NCBI GenBank assembly: GCA_902806565.1
Contig: CADCXA010000051.1
Location: forward strand, 124,001-188,000
DNA: 64,000 nucleotides
Source of the DNA: Hypoxylon rubiginosum
Lineage: Eukaryota > Ascomycota > Sordariomycetes > Xylariales > Hypoxylaceae
Direction of reading: 5' to 3'
The notes under the pieces were generated by a model, which had not been told where the DNA came from, searched no databases, and worked only from the letters and a program-made list of their open reading frames with translations. The position numbers were made by a program, and so were the translations under genes. This document shows positions 22,601 to 34,879 of this stretch, piece after piece. Numbering within the stretch: the first letter of the stretch is position 1; each line of letters begins with the position of its first letter.

Positions 22601-25481
22601 CTAGCAAGTACCTAGTTATTCAAGCACCTCCTAGAGTTTCTAGCTCAATTAATGCTAATATCATACATAGTGAAGCGAGACAATCATCCCAAGGTTCTAC
22701 GTTGTCGTTACAACAGTTTAGCTAGAGTATTTTTTAAAGTACATATATTTGACAATACTAGATATATTTTGTAGTCATTTCTACTTCAATTCATAGAGGT
22801 ATAGGGTTGCTTACGTTGACTAGCTAGGTAGGCAGGAAACGAGGCACAATAAGGGGTTAGCGAACCACTTGTCGTACTATAGGGAAGGCTAAAGCTACTG
22901 ACCTATGTAGTGGCGCACTATCATGGAAGCTGTAAGCGATACATAGTCACGTTGCATGTAAGAGAAGCTGATAGGGATTGGCGCCTATCAACTCCTGTCC
23001 GGTCTTTATGAAATATAGACCGCAATGTTGCTCTAGAAATATGTAAGTTACATCTGACTTACGACAAACCGGTTCTATGATGAGACGCATCGGCTAATTT
23101 TTAAGTTATTTAGTTGCGGGAGTGCGTTTGATGTCGTGCCTTTCGTTCGACCACGAGTATCGCTGGCAGAGGGGATAAACCACTAGTTCCTCTGTCCAAT
23201 AGAAAACTTGTACCATTGTCAAAAGGGTCAGTAGAATATCGGTAACAATATAACCTACTATACAGGTGTATTATCTTATCTCTGATCCATAACGTCGTGT
23301 CGTAAAGGATGCCTAATCAAACATGATTGTCTAATACCATCCCCTGAGTGATTTCTCCTGGCCTTGCCGACTTCTTTCTTGCCTATTATACGAGGAGCAT
23401 GTGATCATTATAGACACCACGACAAGTATAGACGAGACAACACGAAAGTACATGTCGCTAAGAGTTACTATTATAATGATTTCATAGCTAATCTGACACT
23501 AACGTGGGCACCCCATCCACTTGAGTATACACACCGAGCGCATACAATCCTAGAAAGTGCTGCCCCTACGAGGTTGCCTTACCTCATGAAATTCTCTCAA
23601 GGTCCAAGTTCAAGTGATTTGAACGGTATCGTACCGTCGGCCGGTACGTAACTGTTCTTCCACGTCCTAGTAGGTGTGTAGGAGCCGTTCTGCCAGCTTG
23701 GAGCCCCGTCCTTTGAGTCCTTAACTATAAGAAGACGCCGACCTCGTCCCGCGAGTTAAAACTTGGAAACACTGGCTTGTATTGGAAACTACCAGGTAGG
23801 TAGGTAGGTATAAGGTTGTAGCCGCCATATGACTATCCGGCATATTAATTGGAGATCGTCAACTGTATGCGCAGATCGACAGAGAACGTGAAGTCTGCCG
23901 GTCGATCCATGGTGTTCGACTCGAAGGGTGGGAATGCATAGGAGGTAGGTTCCAACGGGGACCCTGCGGGAGGGCGGCACCGGCAGCGTGGCTGGCGTGC
24001 TTCTCGCGGAAGTGATCCTAATTGACGCGGATATTATCTGGGCGCTTCCGACGATTCCGCGGATGTGAATGCTCTATCGCTAACTTCGGTCGGGAGTTAA
24101 GGGCGGGAGGTCTTCGACTCGTGTCTGATATGTAGGATTACCTATCGGGAAAGTTAGGCACTTTTCGAAGCCAATACGTAGAGAGCTTGTTGATTACCAA
24201 GGCACCCATGTCGCATACAGGACTCTAAGCCACGGCTGCTATTCTTGGCCGAATAAGTCTCGCGATCGCAGACGCAGGCCCGATCTTACGGCCTTACGAA
24301 CACTGTTGTCGAATGCTGGCGGAAATGTAGTCTTCGAGAAGGCCGGGGTCAGTAAACAGAGGCCCAAGTAACTAGGAGCTACCTAGAAAAAGCCAGAGCT
24401 ACAAATTCCGTGTAATAAGGCAAGCAAGGGATAACACTCGTATTGACAGGTATTCGGCAGTAGCTTGATATGCTGCACTAAATTCCAAATCAGAGAGCGA
24501 GATAAAGATACATATCAAACTGTTCATTTAAGATAACCCCTACATGGCCTCTTGCTGAAATGAGACGTAAGGCGGTGTCGTGTTGCTTTGGTACAGCGGG
24601 TTTACTGTCCCCCCTCCCCCTTCTGCAGCCGACGCTGTGCAAGTCAACAATGCTATGCTATGTACCTCTAAGAATCCAGTCCTCAATATCAATCTGAATT
24701 GTAATCTCTCGTGAATATTAAGAACGGCCTCGAACTCTCCGTTTTCAAAGCTCAAAACGTAGATGAACACTTAGGCCTGATATTTATCTCAACAAGAGTA
24801 GATAGGTATTTTAAACCCATACTGATTGAGCAATCTAGGGTAGACCGACTCTAGTGCAACAACCAACCATGTGGCTGGCGAGGGCTTAACGTTCTTTGTC
24901 ACCGAGATCTTGCCATAGAAACCAACGGGGTCAGCCGGCGCCTGTCTGAGAGAAGCGGGATAAGAGATATACTACGATTTATATAACAGAAAGTATCATT
25001 GACATACAAGCTCACCATCGTATTCACTTAGCCGTTCTATTATGCCACCTTCAGCTTGTAGGGTTGTAACGGGCTGATGCAAACAAGGATTGGAAAGTGG
25101 TGTAAAAGACTAAGGTATCATACTTCGTCAATATTTGGTCCGCAAATGCATCTTTTCGCAGCCTCCCAGCTCCAGGCGAGCGAATTTCTCCCACAAACCG
25201 CTCAGATAGCTTTGCTCGAGGTTACAGTCCGAAGTAGACGCCATGTTTTCAAGGGGAGGGGGGGAAGGCCATGCAATCTTGTTGAGCTCAGGCATCAGCT
25301 TGTCGCCACCCATCGGGGGCTATCTCGCGTAGTAAACAGGGTTTACTCATCCGGAAAGATGCGTCAGCAGTGGTTTCCATGCGAGCCCATTATCACATGA
25401 AAGATTGCGGGCCGAATACTGAAGGTTCACTTTCTCGTTACGTTGTCACCGTCGACGGTTGAGCAGAGCCTCAACCCCTTC

Positions 25482-25551
25482 TACGATATCTCAGTATCCA
25501 TACAGGTTGGTTGGAATCTGAGATATCATATCCATTGAGTATGATATCGTA
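25482..25551. repeat. Nested inverted repeats built on GATATC
   Basis: Three GATATC units (25485, 25522, 25543) form alternative hairpins: TACGATATC (25482-25490) pairs with GATATCGTA (25543-25551); GATATCTCAG (25485-25494) pairs with CTGAGATATC (25518-25527); GATATCATA (25522-25530) pairs with TATGATATC (25540-25548). All three are perfect. Function unknown. Confidence 0.75.
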
Positions 25552-28500
25552 ATCTGTAGTTTAGCCAATATGGAAGAGCCTAAAAGAAATGGGCCAGCTA
25601 CGATAGAAGCGATCTTGTGCCACGTTACAGGAACTAATGTGCGTTATCCTAAATCTTATCCGGCCTTGGTGGACGTTCGTGACTTGTCTGACAAGTTCTC
25701 TTGGATCTAAACCGAAATCACCACGAGCTAAGCTCTATGATGGAAACCAATCTGCGCGTCATCCGTTTAAGGTATGACGCTCCTTGTAGTACAGCATCAT
25801 TATGGCAGAAGCTCTAGCTAGTCATCCAACCTCTTTGGAATCTCTTGAGCATCAGCCTGCCTCGAAAATATTACGACAGAACCTGAAAGCGTGGAGAAGA
25901 GCTAGGCCTAGGAGTAGAAGAAATGCTGTTTGACAAATGACTTGACGGCAACCGCCCCGATCTGGAAATGGGAAGCGAACAGATACGGAAAGTCAGGTAT
26001 GCGTATGCACTAGTCTCGACGCAAATAGATGGTTTGAGCAACGTGTGGAAGGGCCTGGAAAGCTAAAGCTATGCTTCATGTTGAATAGTCATCGTGGGCC
26101 CGATGGTCGGCAGATGAAAAGGGGTAGCGGGCATTTTTCAAGCATATCGCATGTGCCGACCGTCTCAAGATTGCTTCGAGCGGAATCAATCCGTAGCCCT
26201 GTAATCATAGGGCTCTGTAGGATGAAGAAAGAGAGAGAGAAAAGAGACTATCTGCAGCATGCAAAGATGAGATATGGGGGCGGTGAACTTACCAGCGAAG
26301 AGGATCTGGCTTCGTTAGGACACCTTAATCCTTGTCGTAGATCAAAGCCTAGAGTGTAAGCACCAACCCGCTGACAGTTCGCCAGAAATAATACGATATC
26401 GAGCTTCAGGAATATTATTGGCTTAAAGTCATAAATTGTCGAGACTTCAGAACGCCCGGCTATACTTGAGAAGGTAGGTAAGTGGAGAGGATGACTTCGG
26501 GTAAGGCCCCTTTGTACAACGGTTAGGATGGAAGACACGCCACTTCGATCAAGTAGTTTCGGTCAGGTTTCTGGCCTTGATTCCTTGGCCATATGTAAAT
26601 GGTTGGCTGAATGAATTGGGCCGTATCAAATGATGTTGAATGTGACAGGGATTTATGCTGCTCTTGCCGGACAGTGAAGTCCTGCTGAGCACTTGGCCCC
26701 CCATCGCCGAAGACTAGGATCCGATGACCTTGGCCTTTCTATCATGCAGCGCAGACCATCGACGAGGAGTCCGCAAAGTTGAAGCAATCATGCCGGCACG
26801 GTACACGCAAGTGAAGGATGATAGAGCTCCAAAGTAGGTCACTTACATGCATTGTCTGCATCCGCGGAGGATCTCTGTGAAAGGATTTCGGTACTGCAGC
26901 TTTGGTTCAGGTACATGTAGGATAGGTACGCATAATATAACATAATCGAAAATTTGAATTGCGAGATAAATTCAAAGACGCTACAGCGTATGTGATAAAA
27001 AATATGAATGTAACGGTGGGTGGCTGCATGAGTTCGAGCCGCCCCTTTTCGAAATTCCTTGCAGAACAACGCAGAGATACGTACATCGTCGAATTCATGC
27101 CATGAGCCTGAAGTAGTGTAGTTCAGCGTCAAAATGTGCCTAATGGCCTCTGGATCAAAAGGCTCGATCCACGCCGACTGAATGCTAGGGCCAGGTCCGA
27201 CTGAGTATGAACTACCAGGTAGGCAACCAGATAGGTATTGCAATTGATTCAAACTTAGCCACGACGCGCTTGGTAGGATAGTAGCAAGCATTGTCGGGAT
27301 AGCGTCATGAGTTAATATAAGTAGCACCTGTTTAGGGAGACTGTGTGGCGCATAGTTGAGCTGCTTTCTGCATAATTTGAAGGAAAAACAAGACAGTGCA
27401 AATATATTTGGTAGTAAATAGAGGAGCAGGGCAATTCTCAACCTGCCTAATCCCACATAACTAATAGCAGGTCGTTCTAGGGATAGTGAAGTAAACCGGG
27501 CTTTCTTCTCTCTTCTGTAAGTTGGGTAGCGATGATAACCTAAAGCCTGCTTTGCCTCCTACCGAATAACACTGTAGAGTGATGAAATATGGAACAGGCT
27601 ATGACCCCTACGCCACGGAATGAGTTTCAACTACGACTTACTAATGAGGCATTGCAGAGCTTTGAGACACAGGTCTCGCACGGTGCCTTGTAGCTTAGCT
27701 TGAGGAGTCATGGGGCATCGCCTCTATTCCGGCCGAAGATCCGTGTGTATTCGTCTACCTGCTCCTAGATCGGAAATGAGGGAGATTCCGAATTGCATTT
27801 ATGACCATGCGGGCGGGAGTAGGTAATAGTTAGCGAGTATTTGCCCTGCGAAGCTTATCAAAAGTACTATGTGGACAGCCCGAGATATCGTCACGGCCCG
27901 CCAGAAGCGCGCTACGGATGCTTTCGTTTTTCTGGTTTGAGTCAAATGCGGAATAAATAGATGATATGAAACGAGAGAACCGAAAGAACTCGATCCCGAC
28001 TGTAGGGCTCTCGACCTCCAAAAGTGTTCGAGGTTTCCGTCAAGAGGTAACCCGGGGCCCTCGAAGAACCTAGGCCGGAATAACTATACGTATGAATTTG
28101 TAATGATGGCAAGTAAAATTAACGTCTCCCTTCTTTTACCTTCGCCTCTTATTTCTATCTCCATTTATTTATTTTGCTTTATTGAGATTTCCCATCTTTC
28201 CATCTCCTTTTACTTTTTGAGGGGGTAGCTTGTAGCCAATATCACTGTTGGAAGCGAAATTTATTAGGCGTCTCCTTGTGCAAGTAAGTGACATGATACA
28301 TTTAGCACTGGAGTGGTGGTGGGTACACGATCTAAACGTAGTATACAACTACATACGTACATACATATGGGCGGGTTGTAAGTGTAGGTACAACAGTGAT
28401 TCCCGAAAAGGACGTACTATATACATGACATGCGTCCTGTGGAGTTGGTGGGTACCAATCGTCGACCCCTACCTTGCGGAATACCCCTGGTACGACAAGG

Positions 28501-31500
28501 GCCTTCTTTGGCCATCATTTTCCTGATTGGCGGGATCGGCCATCCCTACATGAAATCTCTGCTGCCCTGTCAGATTTTTCATGTACAAACCGACTACGTA
28601 CCTATCGCCTTGCAGCTCGACAAGGGTGCTTCTACACCGGTCATGCAAGCAAACGGGACAGTGCGAGTTGCGGACGGAAGACAAGTATTTGTATATAGCC
28701 AACTCCCTTAGCTTCTCTCTTTTACATCTGGCAATCTTCCAGATACACGTGTCAGCCCTCGTCTCTATTTTACAAATTGTACATAGTGCTATGATAGTAG
28801 GAGCCTTTCCGAAGGCTTATGTTTGCTTTCCTGTCCTTTTTTTATTGTATCTACCCATCCACGATTCTCCAGAGTGCCTCAGGCTTAGGTAGCTAAGGCT
28901 AAAAGCCTACGCAGCATCTTGACGCCTTTGACGCAAGCAGCGGTGCTTGACTTTATTAGAAAAATATATCTGACACCTAGGGCAGCTTGCTGTGCTGGAG
29001 AATCAGTTGCCTGAAACTGTTTCTTTACCCCAGAAAATACCGTAGGCCAGTCAACCTTGTTTGTTTCCTTGCCCGTTACCATGTGTTACCCCTGCTGCTG
29101 CTTGGTGACATGCATAGTACTGTATGTATCTATATGCCGCCGCCACTGGCTTGCTTTCTGCATACATAGTAATAGAAGATAGGTATTTCCAATCTTATAT
29201 CGATCCGGACCTGGCCTTGAAATTCCTAAACCCTGCATCTTATATCTCGTTTATTTGTTTCGAGGCGAGGCAAATAACAAAACTGCAGCAGACAACATAG
29301 CCTAGAAAAGGGAAGCGATCGAGAATGCGCAGGGAGAAGATTCCCGCTCCGGGGGAGATATCATGGGTACAATACAGAAATAGTTTTGCCCAGAACCCCT
29401 TTGAACTGTTAGTGAGTGGTCACCTCGCACAAGATCTAGAATCGTCGCGTGGACACTACTTTTGAGCTTGCGCGACCCTCTCTCTACACCCATTCAGGTG
29501 AAAACAAGAACGTTTGGGGCAATGTATGGCTTTTCGCTACTGCTCGTTTTGAGCGTGCCAAACGTGGCACCGCTGCGTCCTGTAGATCATGATGTGCATT
29601 GACATGACAGAAAGGATTGCCGCATCGATGTTTTTAGATAGACGAGTATACTAGAAGCCGCGGCCCGATCCGGACACGAAATGAACCCCGACATATAATT
29701 CCTAACCAAACCCGCCGTGCTGACTTCGGCATGCCGACTCGCGCAGCGCGCGGTAGCCGTTGACATAATAGTTCATTGCGACTTTGCAGTTGCATCGCAA
29801 TCATAAAGTACTATATAAGCCTGATCTGGTTAGAGTAAATCAGCATACTACCTGTTCATGAAATCAACATACCTAAGCTAACGGTGCTAAGGAAATTTTG
29901 TAGCTCTGTTACTGGTTTTTTTCACATTCTACAACCTGGTGATAGCCAAGTAGTGCCATACGAATAAGCCCTGGACTACTGTCAATCGCAAGTACAGCAG
30001 ACTTACTCGCGATAGAAGAGCACCAAAACCACCATGATCTGAAACAAGTTCATAAGGTGACACCCCCAAGTAGCCTGATATGTGGGGGAAGACATGCTCA
30101 CAGGTAGACACACACAATTCATCAAATCAACGGCAACTTGCACGAATAAATGTGGATTAAGGGGGCTGAGGAGAGATACGTAGAGCTTGTTCTCTATAAA
30201 CAATACGGAGTATATTAATAGCTAGGACGATCATACTATTCTCGTTTCTAACAGCTTAGCGGTATACCTCTGGCTCTACACTTTCGACATGTAATGGTCA
30301 TCGTCTCCGACGACCCCAACCTGAAAGCTTCGGGTAATAGGGGCAGATCATTGGTCGCCAACTTCAAGATATGTGAGTAGAGGTATCTGGAGGCGATGAT
30401 AGGCCAAGTTTTATAGGCGTGCCCACTCTTTCCCCTGTGTTGTCTAGCAGGAATTTAATAATCTGAAAATGAGCCTTAATTCGGGGCGTAGCTGATATAC
30501 TCTCTTCGGGCCCGGGACAGCAAATCAACCACATGGCACTCGACGAATGTTCAAGACCACCGTGGTCTCGGCTTACCCGTTAGGACACGGCATCCACCTT
30601 CTAACTCGGGTCTGCCGTTGAGGCGTGCCTGGCCAATCTAGCACGTGTATACTGCTTATCTATTCGTAGGACTATGTAGGTATTGTCTGAAACACTTTTA
30701 AGATGGTGGCTTAAGATGATCTGCTGCTACGTCCGTACCTTGCGGATCCAACCCGGTAGGCGTATCAGACTGGCCTACCAGAAGCCTACAGACCAAGCCA
30801 TGCCGCTGTTGGTCGGTTGTTGCCGAAAATTCGTTAGAGAGGCGGTTGCAACTAGACTCCCGGCTGTAGGCAGAGCCATACGACAACTACGTAGGGCCGA
30901 GAGATACATAAACTACCTACAGTAGCGCTCGTAGACGTAGCGAGCCACGCATGCAGGTCTAGACACAGGTTAGGTCTCGTTGCTGGCCGCTCAAAGAGAC
31001 TCTGTCTCGCCTTCTACCGGAACGTGCAATGCCCCTCAAAACGCCATCCGCTTAAGAATCTGTCAACGACTGAGCATTGGCCTGGGTACATCGGTCGGTT
31101 ACCATCAATCTCTTCGCATACCAAAAGTAAACTAGAGGCATTAAACTGACCAAAAAGAAAGGCACGCGGCTATTTCGTGATTGCGTTTAGATGAGCAAGG
31201 ATCCCGGCAGCGACACAGGATAACGAGGCATAACTAAAAGTGGCGAGGACTAACTTCCAAGTCACCAAACGGTTGCAGGCCTTCTATGCAGTCTCCCGAA
31301 GACTAGACCACAGCTCGGCCAAGCAGATCCCTTCCCAATTACCAGATGGATGTTTGTGGCGTCTCGTAGAGGGACTGGCGGTAGGGTACGTGCAGAAATG
31401 GTGCATAGGGGCAACGGAGTTCCTCAACAGCAAGCTACCAAAATATCGATACTCTCAGTTTTTCTTTCCCATTCTTTGCTCTGTTTTTTTTGTGACCTTT

Positions 31501-33318
31501 TAAGTAGCCCCCTTGGGAGCATCGAAGAGGCACGAAGGCCGACTTGCTCGTTGGGGTCCGCCGAGCTGGCCTTTCTGAGTAGAAGTATATGTGATACTAG
31601 ATGCCACTTTAGGGAGCCTGTCCTGTCTAGGTAATTTCGAGAATACCAATTACAGTACCGAGCAGACTAGGAGGACTGCGGCCACACCCCTGGGGAACTT
31701 TGTTTGGCCTTGAGGCTGGAGGAACTAAAACAATTTGAAGCATAAGCCCTGCAACTCGAGCGGCTTCTTGCCTTGATTGTCATGGAGGAAAAGATGGAGC
31801 TAAGTTGCCCAGGTGCCTTGTGTCTAATTCGGCAGAGGTCTTTCACTTGACCTCGCTTGACGCACTCCACCTCGATGCCAACACCAATGTCAAGCACAGC
31901 CTGTGCTGCCTATTTCGTAGACGTTCATCTGTCGAAATTCTTTGGATAGACACAATAGGGCTACACCTAGCTACCTTGTCCAGCTCATACATGACCGCGC
32001 AGCCCGCCGGTCATCTCGTAAATCCAAAGGAGCGACACACCAGCCGCTAACAATAAAAAAGACCGAATGCGCCTCGAGCCATGCACACAATCTCCAGATG
32101 ACCCTGATAGTCGCTGTCTCAAAACTTCCCCCCCCAGCTTGCACTACATCTGCTACCACTATCACCTTACCCAGTCCCAAGCGGGCATAGACGATACCCA
32201 CTCCGCCTACTTGCTAGCCGTATCAAAAGTTCTATCATCCTGTTCTCAAAGCCTCAAACACCGCAGTCTGGCCGATATATGAACTTGCTGCTGCGAGTGC
32301 GAAAGGAGCTGGCCTCATCCGTATGCACCATTTTGTGACACTGTTTCTTCACCTCTTTATCACAAGCCTCACGCAGCATATGCCCATTGTACGATCCGAA
32401 GCCGCCGCGTCAGATGCCAAAACGAGCTTCGTAAAGGTATATAGATTCCCATCCGCCTCGAGTCTCCTGCATCCGTGTTGTTATCACAGCCCGGCACTGG
32501 CCCGTAAAGCCTCGCATGATCTAGGCCGTCTCCCATTTGCTGACTTCGAGAGCAATCTAGAGCAGATTTTCTTGTCTCCTTCTCGCTACCTACGAGTCGG
32601 CCGTACGAAGTTTCATGCCCAACCAACGACGGGGCGGGACTTGATTCCTTGCTATCGACCCATATAGGAGAATATAAGGTATGCCAGTTGGAGTTTCCAC
32701 GCGCTGATTCATACGAAGGTTCTCGCGAGTATCTTTACATTGGTGCTCGGACGGTTTCACCCAGCTGTCATCTTGTGCCTGTTCCAAATTGATGCGCATG
32801 GCGCCACCCAAGCCGACCCAAGATGGCGGTAGGGAGGTGGTGTGCAGGGTCCTTTAGCCTCCACCACGTTGATCAATCAGATTGCGTTAAAAGTCTGCAG
32901 CAGAGAGAGAAGGCAGCGCTGACGCACATCCAGGGCTCTCCCTTCGATTCTATTTAGGATATAGGCATTCGCTTGTTGGTGCCCCTTTCCGATAGGGAGA
33001 GTAGGTACCTAGTTTTTCCTTTTGTTTTTCTGCTCTTGTCGGGATATTGTGCAGACGCCACGCACGAGATCGCGATCGAATACCACACTAAGCAGACCGG
33101 CGAGCAAGTACATACGAAGACAGAGAAAGACAGGAACGGAAACATAATCGGAACCAGGCGGTGCACGCAGCGGATTATGACGACCTCCTCGGCTTCGAAG
33201 ACATCTTACGGCATATTCAGCTCGACTCGCTGACCAGGCTTTTATACCCAAACTGGATATTTGACCATGATCTAAGGTGATCGACTCAACCAAGCCCAGC
33301 TTGACTCGGCCGCGGCTT

Positions 33319-33358
33319 GATACGTTTTGATACGTCTCGATACGTCCCGATACGTCTC
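33319..33358. repeat. Decamer GATACGTYYY tandem repeat
   Basis: Four consecutive 10-bp units starting GATACG at 33319, 33329, 33339 and 33349, about 0.8 kb before the VIB-1-like gene. Confidence 0.9.
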
Positions 33359-34157
33359 GTGTGTTGTTGGTTCTGCAAAATGATATATGCCTGGGCTACT
33401 ATTTATGTTTTGCCCAGCCCGTCGAACCAATCCCCTTTTTTTATTTATTTATTTTATTTATTTTTCTTTTTTTTCTTCTTTGTTGTCCCTATGTGGTCTT
33501 GTTGTTTCCATCAGGTTGGAAAGCTGACAGAATTTAAATTGTACAGGTTTATTATTCGCTGCATGACGATATAATTTGTTTGCAGAAGCAACAGAGGCGC
33601 CAATTGCTTGGCACCCGCGGTTACAGTGGCCTCTTCAAAGGTCGGTGTACATTCTGGTTCCCCCCTCCCCCCCTGGCCCCCCCTGGACTCATAGGTATCT
33701 GCAAGCTGCAAGCCCCCCAGCCCGCCCGTACCCTACCTCTTGAACATGCCTATATTATTTTCATCTCTACCCACCTGTACCTACAAGTACCTGAAGCCGG
33801 CGAGCAAGCAGTCGATACATGGTTACAAGACAGAATGAGCAAATTGAAGAGAGTAAATAAAAAAGCGGACTAAAAATAAGGGAGGGGGTAATGGCAAACA
33901 ATACCTCTGACACTGTACCTCCTTACCCGCTCTGTTTTTACCATATCTAGGGGATGTCTTGGTACCCTTATAGGTATATATGTACCTATTGGTGTCCCTA
34001 AGCAGCCCTAAGTAAGGCGCTGAACTTTTGGCTAACATGGGACGAACCGTTGTCATCCTTCCTACCCTTTCACCCCCCAAACCCCAAACTCCCCCCCCCC
34101 AAAACGCCTTAGTGGATAAAGAACGGTTGCATTCGGTTTCCATTCTTTTTTCAGAGC

Positions 34158-34848
34158 ATGGAATACGGAACTAATGACCGTTATTGGAACAGCCAATCCG
34201 CGATCCGTCTTTGGCAGCAACAGCAGCAGCAACAGCAACAGCGTCGCCAGCTCTACCTCTACCTTTATCCCTAGGACCAGGACCAGGACCAGGACCGTCA
34301 GCCACTGCTGCCACTTTTCGGCCGAACGAACCACGCCTCTCTTCTCGTAGAGAGGACCGTTTAATGAATCAACAACTCAATCCCAAGGTAATTTCTCACT
34401 ACCTACATTACTTGCTATATACACTTGTACATTTGCATTTGTCAAAAATTCTTTCATTCATGCACCTTTGTCTTTTTTTTTCTCACCATTTTCTCGTCTC
34501 TCCCTACCATAAACTCCAGACTCCTACCGAAAAGAGAGAAAGTCGAGACAAAATCCTCCCTGGCGAGGCCGGTCTGTGTGAGGGTGCCTTTTTAATTAAC
34601 TGGAAAGCCAATTGGATTAAATGGGCCATGCATCGCTCGTGCTGAAGCAAAGGCGATCGGAGATGAAAGATCTAAGGCAGCTCCAGTCAACTTGCTGAAG
34701 CCTCGAGATCAAAGTAAGGAGTAGGTCAACCAAGGTCAGTTCAATCTCGAAGGCATTGTCCTTCAATATGCACGCGCACCAAACCCAAGTCTCCAAGTCC
34801 AAGTCCAAGTCCAAGTCCAATTCCAAGTCCAAGTCCAATTCCAAGCCC

Positions 34849-34879
<31 letters not shown>

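Larger units (their letters stand above)
16691..34157. other. 17.5-kb region without recognisable genes
   Basis: No open frame in this stretch shows a recognisable family, and none is joined by a convincing set of introns. The first part (about 16.9-23.5 kb) is patchily TA-rich: near 21.66-21.78 kb TA steps clearly outnumber CA plus TG, which would fit old repeat-induced point mutation, but other lines are not skewed. Dispersed TACC/GGTA stretches occur (18455, 21575, 23795). Some short segments look faintly protein-like, for example minus strand around 27.0-27.3 kb and plus strand 22.3-22.6 kb, but none could be assigned. Most likely decayed repeats and pseudogenes; not proven. Confidence 0.5.

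Noticed and set aside
22297..22604. Two overlapping frames with some protein-like composition (GIIYEPFSIIKRTLW)
   Set aside because: No family recognised, stops all around, no convincing intron joins.
26839..27456. 205-codon minus-strand frame with a segment FDPEAIRHILTLNYTTSGSW reminiscent of the N-terminal region of some cytochrome P450s
   Set aside because: No I-helix, ExxR or haem-binding Cys motif is found in the neighbourhood, and the rest of the frame is unlike any family. At most a relic; a protein-profile search of 25-28 kb would settle it.
32323..32667. 114-codon frame with hydrophobic start (MHHFVTLFLHLFITSL)
   Set aside because: Possible small secreted protein, but charge and codon pattern look random and no relatives come to mind.
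33055..33233. Exon-like frame after a good acceptor (TTGTGCAG), with HEIAIEYHTKQTGEQ, ending in TGA
   Set aside because: No start exon or upstream coding partner found. Could be the last exon of a missed gene, but support is too weak to annotate.
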